Positions 1 to 10,503 of a DNA stretch of 64,000 bases are shown here, in pieces. How positions within the stretch are numbered: position 1 is the first letter of the stretch; each line of letters begins with the position of its first letter. The translations under genes were made by a program, and so were the position numbers. The stretch comes from Stereum hirsutum FP-91666 SS1 (Eukaryota; Basidiomycota; Agaricomycetes; Russulales; Stereaceae): the NCBI RefSeq assembly GCF_000264905.1, contig NW_006763135.1:717170-781169 (forward strand), read 5' to 3'. The notes beneath the pieces were generated by a model. It was given only the letters and a program-made list of their open reading frames with translations, was not told the DNA's origin and ran no database searches.

Positions 1-213
1 ATCTGCTCGACGTCCAACCCAGGATACTTCTCCTTGAACAGATTCCAGGCCCCTATGACTCCGGCCGTCGAATCAATGAGAGTCCCGTCCATATCGAAAA
101 GTCTGGCATCGTCGTTCCAGTATTCCCAGATGAGCCCAAGATACGGCCAGGATAAGCAAAAGCAAGAAAGGAACGTACATGGCATCGAAGATAGGCTTCG
201 TTGTGGTCGACAT
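1..213 (-). CDS. HAD-superfamily phosphatase, 5' part only (GPP/DOG-like)
   Basis: The N-terminus of a haloacid-dehalogenase-type phosphatase enters from the left edge. Translation starts at the ATG at 213. Exon 1 (213-179) encodes MSTTKPIFDA. A 76-nt GT-AG intron (178-103) follows, and exon 2 continues with LFDMDGTLIDSTAGVIGAW. LFDMDGTL is HAD motif I (DxDGT), where the first Asp is the phosphorylated nucleophile. The following STAGVIGAW is typical of the DL-glycerol-3-phosphatase / 2-deoxyglucose-6-phosphatase group, so a small-molecule phosphatase is likely. The substrate cannot be assigned because the cap domain and motifs II-IV lie outside the window. Splicing keeps the motif exactly in frame, which makes the join secure. 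Confidence 0.85.
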
Positions 214-1464
214 GATTCAAAGTTGTTCAAAGCCTCGAGTACTTTGTCGAAGTTATGAGTCTACGAGAGCGGAGTTCCAATCCAAAGCTCGAGCTGGGAT
301 CAACGGGGATGGGGAACAACTCGAGGCCGAGTGGGTAAGGGGCATTTATAAGGGCGATGGTACTGGAATTCGGGTATTGTGGCTCGAACTGGAATTCGGG
401 TCGGTATGTCTCAAGAGCGGCCGCCACGTTCGCACATAATAGCCCCAGGGTGTACGGAAGAAAACATCGGATTTATATGCGTCCACCTGAGTGTACCTCA
501 GCCATATCCTATGACGTTCAATAATCTATGAGAATACATTGCAAGAGTACAAAGCTCAAGGTATAGGATGGGCCGTCGTTGCTGCTAGTGTGCTTGAGCT
601 TGCGCAGCGAAGTCGGTGGAAGTTGTAATTCACTGCCAGTGACTCATGAAATAATGACGGCACAGTGATTTATCAGGATTTATCCGAGGATGAACCGTGA
701 ACGCTACGATAGCCTCAGGCTGGGGTGCCACACATTCCTTGCAACCCGAACGGCCATCCTCTTCCGAGTCGTTGCCTCGCTGCCCCTTGCCTTCCATGAA
801 GCAACCCATAGGTCACTTTTCAGATCTGTTTATATATGGTTGTGATCTATAGAGTGATTCGTAGCACTCGCACCAGTGGAACATAAAACACACGTTCGCT
901 GAGCATATCCATCTACATAGCAATTCCTCGCACTTCGAATTAAATATCCACGATATAAACGACTCAGGAGTATGCAAGTGCTAGTGATTTTTCACCCACA
1001 TTTCTAGCGCTGCGTTGGCTTGTGGACGAGCGAGAAATTGGTGGCTCACATTCGCGAGGAAAGCGGAACCTTCCTCACTCGAATGCGATTGACGGATCTT
1101 CCTTCCGGCAAGTTGACTTTGGGTAAGGTAAGGTAAGGTAGGTTCATTGCAATCTTGATTGTCTGGCAGTACTCGGGTGGCATATGTTCGCAAAGGAGAC
1201 GCTTGGGCCGCGCTGGTGCATTCCACCGAATATAGGTAAGTCGCCTATTTGTGACTCTTCGTTTGTTCTCCAAACACTGCTAAACTAAGAATGTTTGTCT
1301 AAGTAGGTTGCCTCATCCCAAAAGAACGCGAGCTGTACAGGATTATTTCACCACCAGTGAGCAACGCTTAGAACCCCTGAGCCACTCCATATTCACACCA
1401 TATAAAGATCAACGTCTCTCGCCGCTCTTGTACTGCTCCTCGCTACCTTTCCGATCTCTCTCGC
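214..1464. other. Intergenic region between divergent genes
   Basis: No coding region is supported here. It separates the HAD gene (-) from the gene starting at 1465 (+) and must hold both promoters. A TATATAT-like stretch lies near 828-835, and a short GGTAA tandem repeat lies at 1122-1142. The short open frames have no domain signature and overlap each other on both strands. Confidence 0.5.
1122..1142 (+). repeat. Short (GGTAA)n tandem repeat
   Basis: About four consecutive GGTAA units. Each unit resembles a 5' splice-site core (G|GTAAG). The repeat is in intergenic DNA, and no function is shown. Confidence 0.7.
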
Positions 1465-3697
1465 ATGACGAGCAACGACCGTATACCGAAGTGGCTTGCC
1501 GGTTTGAAGTCACTAGGCCACATTCTCGTCTTTGGCTCGAACTCCGAGACTCTTCGTATGAAGGCAATGAACCATTGCTGGACTCTGGAAAGCCATGTTT
1601 ACGCGGCGAAGGTGTGCACGGTGACCTCGACTGCTACGTATAAGGAACACGCCGAGATCATTGACGTAGCCCTAGATGCGTAAGTAATTGACTTCTTCGT
1701 CCCATATGAAAATGCCGTGTTCTGTGAAATACTAACCTACTTGCTTGAAATATCCTAGACGAGATGTTTTCTGTGAAGGGATGCAGTCAATCATGGAGAC
1801 GGACCTGGAGGCTTCTTCAGAGCCGAGTTCTTTGCGTGAAGTTCTCTCTGAAAAACAGACTGCGTTCTTTAGCCTTGTGCAAGTATGTCTCTGTTTGTGC
1901 CCGCATCGTCCCCGTTATACGTGCTTGACTCTGTCCTTACTGGTATCTCTTTTGTATAGCACCTGGAAGAGGATTGGGGAGAATAGAAAACGAGACTCAT
2001 CAACACCAGTACCAGTGTTTGTGCGCGTCCCACTGCACACTGTATACGAACAGTGGGCGCGAGATTTTCTCATCCTGACTCGGAGTTTGCTTACCGTACT
2101 TGGAACGCGGAGGAGAGGAAGGACGTAGCTATCTTGGTGAACGAGTAACTTTTCCGCAATATCCTCCGTCACGTCTATAAGGCTTAGAATTGATGGAACA
2201 GTGTGTGGATGGTCCACTCGGCGACGAAAGACTTCTCCGATGTGAAGTTTCTCGATATCGAACATCCGCGTGATGCGTATCAGCTGCACCAGAGATACAG
2301 AGAGCTCTTACATGCTTCATTGAGAGGATTAAACGCCGTGGAGGTAAGCCTCATTTTTTACTACGTATGTACCTGTTCTCCCAGATGAATCGTACTCACG
2401 AACACGACCCTATAGACCTTGCTATCCAAATTAGGTGAACGCAAGACGGACATTCGAACGGGGGGTATGCGTGCTTCACTTCTTCACAAATCAGGTCGAT
2501 GGAGCCGTAAACTTGCTCACTGGCTCCGGTCCGCAGCGCATATTGGGACGTTGGATGACGAGACAAGGCAGCACATATTCCACATGGCGAAGGACGTTCT
2601 TGACGCCCCACACATATACTCTCCAAGGGATGGGCACTTGCTCATGAAGTATTACTGGGACGAGGAGAAGCTTATGCACTCTTTTGCTTCGTCTATCGCG
2701 GAAGAGTATCGAGCACTAGATAATGGGAGGGCGTCTGGTGGTCCCATGAGTAGGTGTCAGGCACTTACGGGTAAACACAAGGCGGCATATTGTGTCCTTC
2801 ACGAGCTGGACTCGTTTGGGCCAGTTGCGGCCTGGTTCATGGACGTTATTGGTGCAACGGCGTTGAAGAAGTTGAATGATGGACGCTATCTCGCTGCAGA
2901 GGAAACTGTACAGAATGCGTAAGTCCTATCATTCTACAACTGTTCATGGGTTTCTTACTCAGATGTTGGTCCGAGTATATCGAGATGCTTACGTATGCCT
3001 ACTTACAGGGATAAATTTCCAGCCAAGGGCTCGAAGGGGTACGGTACAGACACCTCGCCACAGAAAGTACGGAAGCTTGCGAAGGAGATGGAGAGTCTCT
3101 CTTGGCTTGCTCAAAGTACACATACATCGTCACCGTCAGCAGAATCTGATCTCTCATTTACTGTGCATGACTTTCTTCTAGGACTTGGACGCCTGGAGCG
3201 GACAAGCCGTAGAGAAGATGTTGTTGTCGTACTCAGCCACGATATTCCGAAGAGGCGACACCTTCACCGTGCAAGCTCTAGAACTACTGACGGGCCGCTG
3301 TCAAGAAGAGGATGGAGGAAGACTTCGCGTTGGCACTTGGGGTGCTCCAATGGAGAAGATGATATGCGTGTAAGTTGAAGACATTCTCCCTCATTTCTGA
3401 ACGTCCTTATGCTGTCCCGGACAACGGGAGGTGTGAACATGCTCAGGCTGGAGGCGTTGTACCATCATCCGGACAACATGAGCTGTGCACATCAGTACGC
3501 CAGTTATGCATTCTCATTCTTTAGTTTACTCCGTGTTCGTGTACTCGCCTGCTTCTCTCAGCGCTACTCTCGGTTTGTTCTCACAGCTGCCCTTTCTACC
3601 CGAACAGTCATCCATAGGCACATCCTGCGACCCCAGTTTCAAAAAAGAAGCCTACTACGAACAGGTCTGGAGGTTCGACTGTGAGTGCTGGTCGTAA
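1465..3697 (+). CDS. Unrecognised multi-exon protein
   Basis: I do not recognise this family. Exon 1 starts with MTSNDRIPKWLAGLKSLG and ends at a clean GTAAGT donor at 1681. Later exons contain SLREVLSEKQTAFFSLVQ, DSEFAYRTWNAEERKDVAIL, FSDVKFLDIEHPRDAYQL, a long exon 2416-2919 with GRWSRKLAHWLRSAAHIG and HELDSFGPVAAWFMDVIG, then TDKFPAKGSKGYGTDT, AWSGQAVEKMLLSYSATI and a C-terminal YEQVWRFDCECWS. The frame is well kept across several GT-AG joins (2919 to about 2963, then 2993 to 3009). Three joins stay unresolved, near 2120-2200, 3110-3180 and 3370-3590. At 1981 an apparent stop is avoided by the downstream acceptor AATAG. The protein looks soluble, with no signal peptide or membrane segment seen. 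The exact exon set is provisional. Confidence 0.5.
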
Positions 3698-4080
3698 AAT
3701 CACCATATCGCCATATGGACAGTTTCTGACGATACACCCTTTAGCCAATTATACAGGATGCGCCTTGCAATGTCGTCACCTCGAGATAATAAAATGGCTG
3801 AGGGGCACTAGACAGGCATACATAGGGACTACGGCTGAAGACGAGCACTACGTCTCTTATAGACCACGCGGGAGTATACACGACCCTATTAGGCTTTCGT
3901 TGTATAGCTTAGCAGGGCCGTTAATCTTCGGAGACGGGATGGAGTGTAGATTATAGTAAACACTACGGAGAATGGTGAAGTTGCCGGGGAAGTAACGTTT
4001 AAAAGAACGTGGGCACTGTTACGATCCTTAATGATAATGACGATGTCTTGCACGAAGCCACCCCCAATTGGCAGACATAC

Positions 4081-6416
4081 TTACAACAGCATTGTCTGCC
4101 AGCGCATGACCTGCTCCCCTGTCGTTGGATCATCATCTACATGCTGTTAAATCACCATCAATGAATTATCATCAAGGCTAGTCAGCAAGCAGATCAAAAA
4201 TAAGTCACAATACACCGACACTCGTATGGACTCACCGCAGTGACTATCCTCTCATGATCGATGAAACACAAGTCGGCACGCATGTTGTCCATCTTGACCT
4301 CGCGATATGGTAGCATTGTGATCACGTCCTCCTGGAACAAGTCGATATTCCTATGCCTCGGAAAGATGGAGGGTGTCAAAACGATGCGGATTGATTTGTT
4401 GGTGATTGTCTGATTAGGAACTCGTGAGTCGTGGTCCTCTTCCTGATGATTGTCAAGATTGGCTGTGGTAGCGATATTGGGATGCCCTGAATGCATCTCG
4501 TCCAAGCGTTTGAGATGATGTCCGAACTCGAGGACATGCCAATTATAGAGGTCGTGGTCTGTCAGGAGCATTGGGGAAGTGAGGGAAATTCGTTGACCGT
4601 GGATTGAGCAGAGCTCGGAGTCACTAATCGTGCTACGGACGAGACAGTCCACGACATTGATCATCAGAAACCATAGGAGCGTCAACTTAATCGTGAAAGA
4701 CAAGGCGGGCATCGAAAAAGACAGCCATCGAGATGTAGATCGATGTGCGGGACTCACAGTGGGTTCAAGGCAGTCACGTCCGAGCTCGTGCTTTCCACAG
4801 GAATGCCATCTAGCCCGTCATGGAACAATCTCGTACTCTTCGGACCCCACTCGCTCCATGAAAATTCGACAGCGTCCAGGTTCGAACCCGTCGTTGTATG
4901 TCTCCTGTCGGGATCTGGAGACCGGTGGGTGTCCCTGTCGGCAGTAGCGTGAACGCCCTTGGAGTGGAGGCGTTCGAACAGTTCATGTGCGTGGATGACC
5001 AGCCGACACTGGAACACCGGCTTAGTACCCATAATTCCCACATTATTTAATGAGTTCGACCCCCTCTTCCCGACCTGGTACCAAACCCCGAGAACGTATA
5101 GATGGGCGTCTGATGTGAGGATAAAGGGCGAGGTGATGCTTGAGACGCTGAGATTTTCTGGCGAAGAGGCAGGATACCCTGAAATGGTTATGTTGATGAT
5201 GTGAACATCGGTGTGCACTGATGGCAAATGGAAGGAGGCAGCTCTACGAACTGCTCCCTTTGAATCTGCACCATCTAAATTGTTGCCCGTCACACCGTCC
5301 CCTGCCCTAGGAAAAGCGCAATTTTCTTTCGAGAACGTGTACAAGTCCAGGGATCCTGACCCGCTGAGGTTCGAGGCTATGAAGCAGCGTGCATCGAGGA
5401 ATGTGATAGTTGAGGTATGTGTGTCTGTGTTGTCAAACCCGAGATGTGTATCCTGCAAGAGAAGAAAGGAGAAATAGAGTAAGTTTCCAACATAGTCAGC
5501 AAAATCGTGATATAGAGGAAATGTTTAGCAGGACGTTGATGCGCAGACGCTACGTACGAGAATCTTGACGCCGCTCTGCCACTTCCAGCCTACTAAATGC
5601 TTCTTCTTCGGCTTCCAAAACGCAAGAAGATCATCAACAACGAAGATATCAGGGTCCTCCAGGTCCCAAGCGTTGGAACCGCCCGGACTGTCCAGATCTT
5701 CCACACATTCGAGGAATGCAACGGCAGCATCTGGATGCGCCACCCACTCACTACCGACATCATTGGCATTTGCGCTGCAAGAAGATAAACTACGCAAGTG
5801 AATGCGGCCGACGCGTTCATCCGGCGTATCGGCATGCACTGCGAGGAAAGCGAACAGGTTTAGGGTTGGGTCGATGGCGTAAGCGTTACCGTAGACTTTG
5901 ACATTGTTGTTTGCGGCAGATACATGTATGACCCGGCTGTGTTCCGGCTCTGCGTAGGTGGGAAGATGGCACACGACGGGTTTCATTTCCCAATCCGGAC
6001 AGATCATGACGCCCTGGTAGACCTCGGGAAGGTCATGATCAAGTTCACTGTTAAAGTTTGTGAGCTCGAAAGTGCGTTTCCACGATAAGGTACGCCAGGA
6101 TGCTTGAAGTTCGAGGAGCCGGTTGTGACGGTCGGAAATAGGACGAGATGGGAGGTTCGAATACTGATTGTCGGCAAGACCAAATGCAAAGAGGTCGAGG
6201 TGATATTGTAGTAAGGAGGAGGTGGTGACGAGGTTGTGGAAGCGCTTGCAAGTCTGATCATCTGAGTGAGCGGCCCGCAAAGAGCGCTGGGGGCAAAACA
6301 AGACAGTGGAGGCGAAATCGTACCATAGAAAACCTCAAGACATCCTTTGCGTGTAACCGATTGACTATATCAAGGGTTAATTCAGTGGGAAGAGAATGGA
6401 TGGACTGGATCCGCAT
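4081..6416 (-). CDS. F-box protein
   Basis: Predicted substrate-recognition subunit of an SCF ubiquitin ligase. The N-terminus, from the ATG at 6416, reads IHSLPTELTLDIVNRLHAKD, a typical F-box (LPxEL...I...L...D). It is followed by the RF.LVC-like step and CKRFHNLV. I place five exons: 6416-6324, 6286-5558, 5452-4758, 4632-4236 and 4143-4081. Together they encode about 658 residues with all frames kept. The C-terminal part contains MLPYREVKMDN and a DDERI-like FIDHERIVTA, as in the expanded Agaricomycete F-box families. The last exon ends DPTTGEQVMRWQTMLL. The first intron is only 37 nt. The substrate is unknown; these families expand strongly in mushrooms. Confidence 0.82.
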
Positions 6417-7058
6417 CGTTGCCTCCGATAGACCCGTTGTATGGAAAGTCCAGGAAAAGCGGTTGTTCGCAGTGAGCTGTTGGAACTTGGTCAATACGAT
6501 AAATGAATATCCACTGTGATAATTCCAATCAATAGAGATAGTGGGCACTTGGAGTAAGATTGAAAAAGCCTCAGACAAAGAGAGCGACCTAGTTCAAATA
6601 GTTCAGTTAACCGCAGGACGAACGTGAAGAACGCAAAGACGAAGACCTCCGAAGACTCAAACCATTTAACCAACGCGGCGCTTGCCGGACCGGAATCAGA
6701 CGACGGTCCTTGAGGCGCTGTGGCGCACTGCAACTTTGCGTGGCACCAGCGCGCTCAGCGTAAGTATCTCCCCTACAGGCCCCACCATTCACCGACGGTC
6801 CGGCTTACACCCTCTTCGGAGAGAAACTCACAGACATACATTCTTCAGGCTACCCTATCGTAACAAGTCAACGGTGGACGGTCGAGACATACATATCCTT
6901 CAGACGTGTCGGTCACCATTGACGTGCTTTAACTTGAGCACACCTTACTAGAATAACAGATTTTGTTTGCCCAAAGGAAATAAATAGCACAATAAAGTTT
7001 AACCTAAGAGACCGATGAAAACCCTGACGAGAAACTATCAGGCAAGCACTCCGACAAA
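6417..7058. other. Intergenic region
   Basis: Promoter side of the F-box gene and 3' side of the secreted-protein gene. I see no gene, RNA or repeat in it that I can support. Confidence 0.45.
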
Positions 7059-7737
7059 TTAATCACAGAACCTGTCCAATCGAAGCCAAAACATCAGCAG
7101 CGGCTCCAGCGAGAGGACATGGAAAAATAGCTCACGTGATAGTCAAATCCACATCATCAGCCGTGCACTGCACCTGAGCACTGTAGTCGCCCGTAACATG
7201 GAACGCGCCAGAACAATCGCTCGATGTGCAATCGTTTCCGGTACCGTCGCAGCCGTTGTAATACCCGAAACCAGTAGCAACGGAGTAAGCGTGGGGGCTG
7301 ATGAGCGAGACGTCCGTGCTGGAGACATAACCGTTCTTGAGGGTGGTCTCGAGGAGGGTGCAGCCGGTGCCTTCGTAACCACAACTGCCGGTTTGGAGGT
7401 AGCTAGAGTAGAACAAGTGAGAAGAACGTGTTAATGCAGAGTATGGTAGGCTGAGAATGAGATGGAAGGGTAGGAAACGAGATACGTACGCGATAGCAGC
7501 TTCGAGAGGACCGTTGGAGGTGTAGTCCCCGCCACCGGGGTTCAGAGTGACAAAGTTTTGCTCTAGTACAGGCTGTACCAGGACATGAAAGAGCGTCAGT
7601 ACAGAGAAGAAAAACAAATGGGAGAAACTCACAGTCCCGGAGCCACACCTGTTGTCGAAGTGGATGGTGTGCGACTCGGCATGAACACCAGCGAGAGCAA
7701 AGGCAGAGAGAGCGAAAAGAGTGAGAGTGTTGAACAT
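7059..7737 (-). CDS. Thaumatin-like secreted 'glycopeptide' protein
   Basis: Small secreted cysteine-rich protein of about 155 residues. A signal peptide follows the ATG at 7737: MFNTLTLFALSAFALAGVHA. The mature part begins HTIHFDNRCGSGTP and continues through GGGDYTSNGPLEAAIAYLQT, GYEGTGCTLLETTLKN, GYYNGCDGTGNDCTS and a terminal DLTITFCD. These motifs match the thaumatin-like family often annotated 'glycopeptide' in Agaricomycetes. Four exons are clear: 7737-7633, 7572-7490, 7402-7136 and 7071-7059. The last exon is only 13 nt and supplies the conserved FC(D/G) ending. Conserved cysteines suggest a disulfide-stabilised extracellular beta-fold. The role (cell-wall or glucan binding) is inferred from the family. 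Confidence 0.88.
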
Positions 7738-7841
7738 GATGATCGGGATGAGGCTGTGAGTGGGAGGATGACAGCGCTGAGAATTGCTAGTGATAATGGA
7801 CCAGGAGCAGATGAGAGAGAAATACGTTCTGCATTGAGGGT

Positions 7842-7849
7842 CTTTATAC
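7842..7849 (-). promoter_or_regulatory. TATA-like box of the thaumatin-like gene
   Basis: GTATAAAG on the minus strand about 105 nt upstream of the ATG at 7737, a position and sequence expected for a TATA element. Confidence 0.5.
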
Positions 7850-9609
7850 TGATCTGAGTTTCCTTGGTGTCCGGACCAGTGAAGCGCATGCTCAGGAACG
7901 ACGAGCGTAAAGTGGGTCGGCAAAGGTTAGCGAAGGACCTTGAACTGAGGAGGCCGGACGTGTGGCAGGCGCATCAATATTGGAATGGGGGACCAATATA
8001 AGCGCGTGGGGGATGGGCAAGGCAACGCATGGCTCGAGGGCTCAAAATCAGGAGTGTGATCTTCGTCAGAAAACATATGATTGGATGTCCTTCGTAATGG
8101 CTTGGTCACTATGCCTCAGAATGGGTATCAAGAGCAAGAGGACACAGAGCAGTGTCTGTCCAGGCGCAGAACCAAGGATGGCCGGACGTGAGCATAGATC
8201 AAATGAGAGATTAATCGTCAAGTACAAAAGTAAAAGGCTTCTGAGCCCACAGCCCAGAGCACGGAGAATGCTCCTCGCCTTTCCTTCGCACATCAACTCC
8301 CCATATATGATCCCCAGATCATTAAAAAATGACACACAAAATTAGTTGAAACTTAGGGAAGCTGCGAGCGTGATCTTTCGGTCCCGAGAAACACAATGCT
8401 CACGTTCGGGTAGCATATTGTAAGCAAAGCGAGAAGTCCATCCAACCCTACCGGTCAAATAGGTTTAGAACGGAGAATCCGAGTGCTCTAGAGGTAGAGT
8501 AGGTGGTCTCAAGCAATAAGTAGATGTGCCAGCAAACACTTGCCCCCACTGATGGTGACAGGCCGCGCCGCTACTCGAAGAGAGATCCGTAAGACTTGGC
8601 AGATACCTATATATTCGTGGCAGAGATTCACCGCAACTCTGCATGGTCGATGAGTAGGACGCATGGGCGAGTGTTGGAAAATGCGTGGTCAGTTTGATGG
8701 CGGTCAATAGACACGTCAAGCAAGCGCCGCTTATAACGCATGTTGTTAGTTATCGGCTATTGCCGTAGCTGCTGGTCTGGACGGGTCAGCCCGGGTCGAG
8801 ATGCTTCAAGCTTCAAGTCTGACCACGACAAAACTACATTCCTACCACTACCACTGCCACTTCCTCAGCCAGCCAGCCACGGATAGACAGCTGGGACAAT
8901 CGCGAGTCCTTCATATTCAGGACACTGTGTCGCTTTCGTTTCATTTTTTCTCTCCTTTCCTGAGTACTTAACATCATGACCTGCAACTAGCGCGTCTACA
9001 CACTAGCATGGGCTTCATCATCATCAATATCTGAGGCTTGTTGAGGCCAGTTCCGAGCGTTTCGATAGCACTTTCGGTCACGCTGGTTTCGGTGCACATG
9101 CAGGTACCAGACACCCCTAATACAGCAGCTTGGAGCTCATACAAAGCGCGATTTCTTGCCGGGTGACAATCTTCCATAGGGTCAAACACCGATACTTATG
9201 GTGAAGCGGCGGTTTTGAATGGCTTGGCTGTCGTAGAAAACTTCATGTGCCCAAGGTTGACATGATGAAGGGAGCATTTCTCCAGGTATCTCTCTTCGTC
9301 AACAAACCTGAAATTAACTCCTGCACCCCTGGCGAGGCATGCTACGGATCTTGGGCTAAAATATTGTCCAGGCCAGCTGGAAGCTGAGGCCTGATGGCGT
9401 AGCTGATAAATATTCAGCACACCAACTTGGCCTGCACAGACAATACGGATGGAATTCCATATTGTGGCCATGCGAATAGCCTGTGCCACACGGGCGCTAG
9501 CATGAGCCGGAAGAATGGCTCAATGTGGAATCGAGTGTAGAAGTGACGACGATGACGCCACGCCGATCTCGTCTTCCCCACAGCCAACATGATCTCTTCT
9601 TAACCCCCC
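7850..9609. other. Intergenic region, nothing recognised
   Basis: About 1.8 kb with only short frames. One antisense stretch at about 8974-9489 has two adjoining open pieces but no recognisable motif and no convincing start. A CT-rich stretch near 8939-8960 and small CCA/CCAG repeats near 8845-8880 are compositional only. Confidence 0.45.
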
Positions 9610-9621
9610 TAAATTCTCCCT

Positions 9622-9628
9622 TATAAAG
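9622..9628 (+). promoter_or_regulatory. TATA-like box upstream of the 9710 gene
   Basis: TATAAAG lies 82 nt before the ATG at 9710 and is followed by a pyrimidine-rich stretch up to the start codon. Confidence 0.45.
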
Positions 9629-9709
9629 CTTCGCCATCGTCAACACCCACTTTGTCTGCCTTCATCGAAGTCTAAACCCCCTAGTTTTCTTCTTTCGAAA
9701 TTCACCTAA

Positions 9710-10309
9710 ATGTCATTCGCAGCCTTGCTCCTTCGGAGTAACATCACTCGCATTAGCATAATGCCAGTCATCCCGACCGCCGCCGCATCAGCGGCTGCAA
9801 CAACTTCACGCGCACGCACACTCCATACTACCCCTTCAATCCACTCTGACACGCACACGGGGCATGACCCTACCGTTCAACAAGGCCAAGTCTCGAAACC
9901 CGGCAAAAATCGTGACAGTTCCTCCACTCACCAACAATCCGCGAACTCGGGCTACCACGCATCATCCTACGAGCACCCTCACGACACCGCATCTCGTGGA
10001 CCAAACAGCAAAGCTCCTCGTGGACAGGGCGAGAAGGGAAACCCTGAGGGGATTGGACTCGTAGATCAGGTGGGCGGGCAAAGTGCGCATGCGAGGAAGA
10101 TGGAATGGGAAGGGAAGGCAGGAGAGGAAGGCAAGGACGAGCCTAAGGGGATGGGAGGGAAGGAAGAGAGTACGCCGCCTGGGTTGTTTGCGGGGGTGAA
10201 GCAAGCCGTGGGGCTGGGCACGAGCGAAGGGAATGTGAAGCAAAATCAGGGTGGAGGAGGGGGTGTGACAGGGACTGGGACGTTCAAGGACCAAACGGAG
10301 AAGCATTAA
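9710..10309 (+). CDS. Gly/Lys/His-rich hydrophilic protein with mitochondrial-type leader
   Basis: Single-exon gene of 199 codons. The first 40-45 residues (LLLRSNITRISIMPVIP..., then AAATTSRARTLHTTP) are rich in Arg, Ala, Ser and Thr with no acidic residues, as in a mitochondrial targeting peptide; RTLHTTP resembles a processing site. The rest is very hydrophilic and low in complexity (HDPTVQQGQVSKPGKNRD, KAPRGQGEKGNPEGIGLVDQ, GVKQAVGLGTSEGNVKQ). That recalls intrinsically disordered, LEA-like stress proteins. No enzyme motif is present. Similar small proteins occur in basidiomycetes without known function. A TATA-like box lies about 80 nt upstream. Confidence 0.7.
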   Translation: MSFAALLLRSNITRISIMPVIPTAAASAAATTSRARTLHTTPSIHSDTHTGHDPTVQQGQVSKPGKNRDSSSTHQQSANSGYHASSYEHPHDTASRGPNSKAPRGQGEKGNPEGIGLVDQVGGQSAHARKMEWEGKAGEEGKDEPKGMGGKEESTPPGLFAGVKQAVGLGTSEGNVKQNQGGGGGVTGTGTFKDQTEKH

Positions 10310-10503
10310 GTAGAAGAAGAGAAAGTGAATCACAGCGTAGTAAATTGTTGCCTCTGTAATCAAACTTCTCCACATCAAAACAGGCATTCTGCATATTAAA
10401 ACATATTTGTACTCATGAAGCTCCGGAGACGCGAGTGTGTACGATAGCGTGAATGAGACGGAGAATAAAACTACTCCTCAATTTTGGTCTCACGTGGTAA
10501 AGC

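Noticed and set aside
1975..1990. In-frame TAG suggesting that the 1465 gene is a pseudogene
   Set aside because: The acceptor AATAG at the stop itself gives an open, in-frame continuation (KTRLINTSTSVCARPTAHC), so no nonsense mutation is needed.
4878..4892. B-box-like GGTTCGAACCC
   Set aside because: It lies inside an F-box exon, with no A box or cloverleaf around it.
8974..9489. Possible minus-strand gene between 8.97 and 9.49 kb
   Set aside because: Two short frames (VFDPMEDCHPARNRALYELQ and an upstream piece) have no start, no clear splice pair and no family motif.
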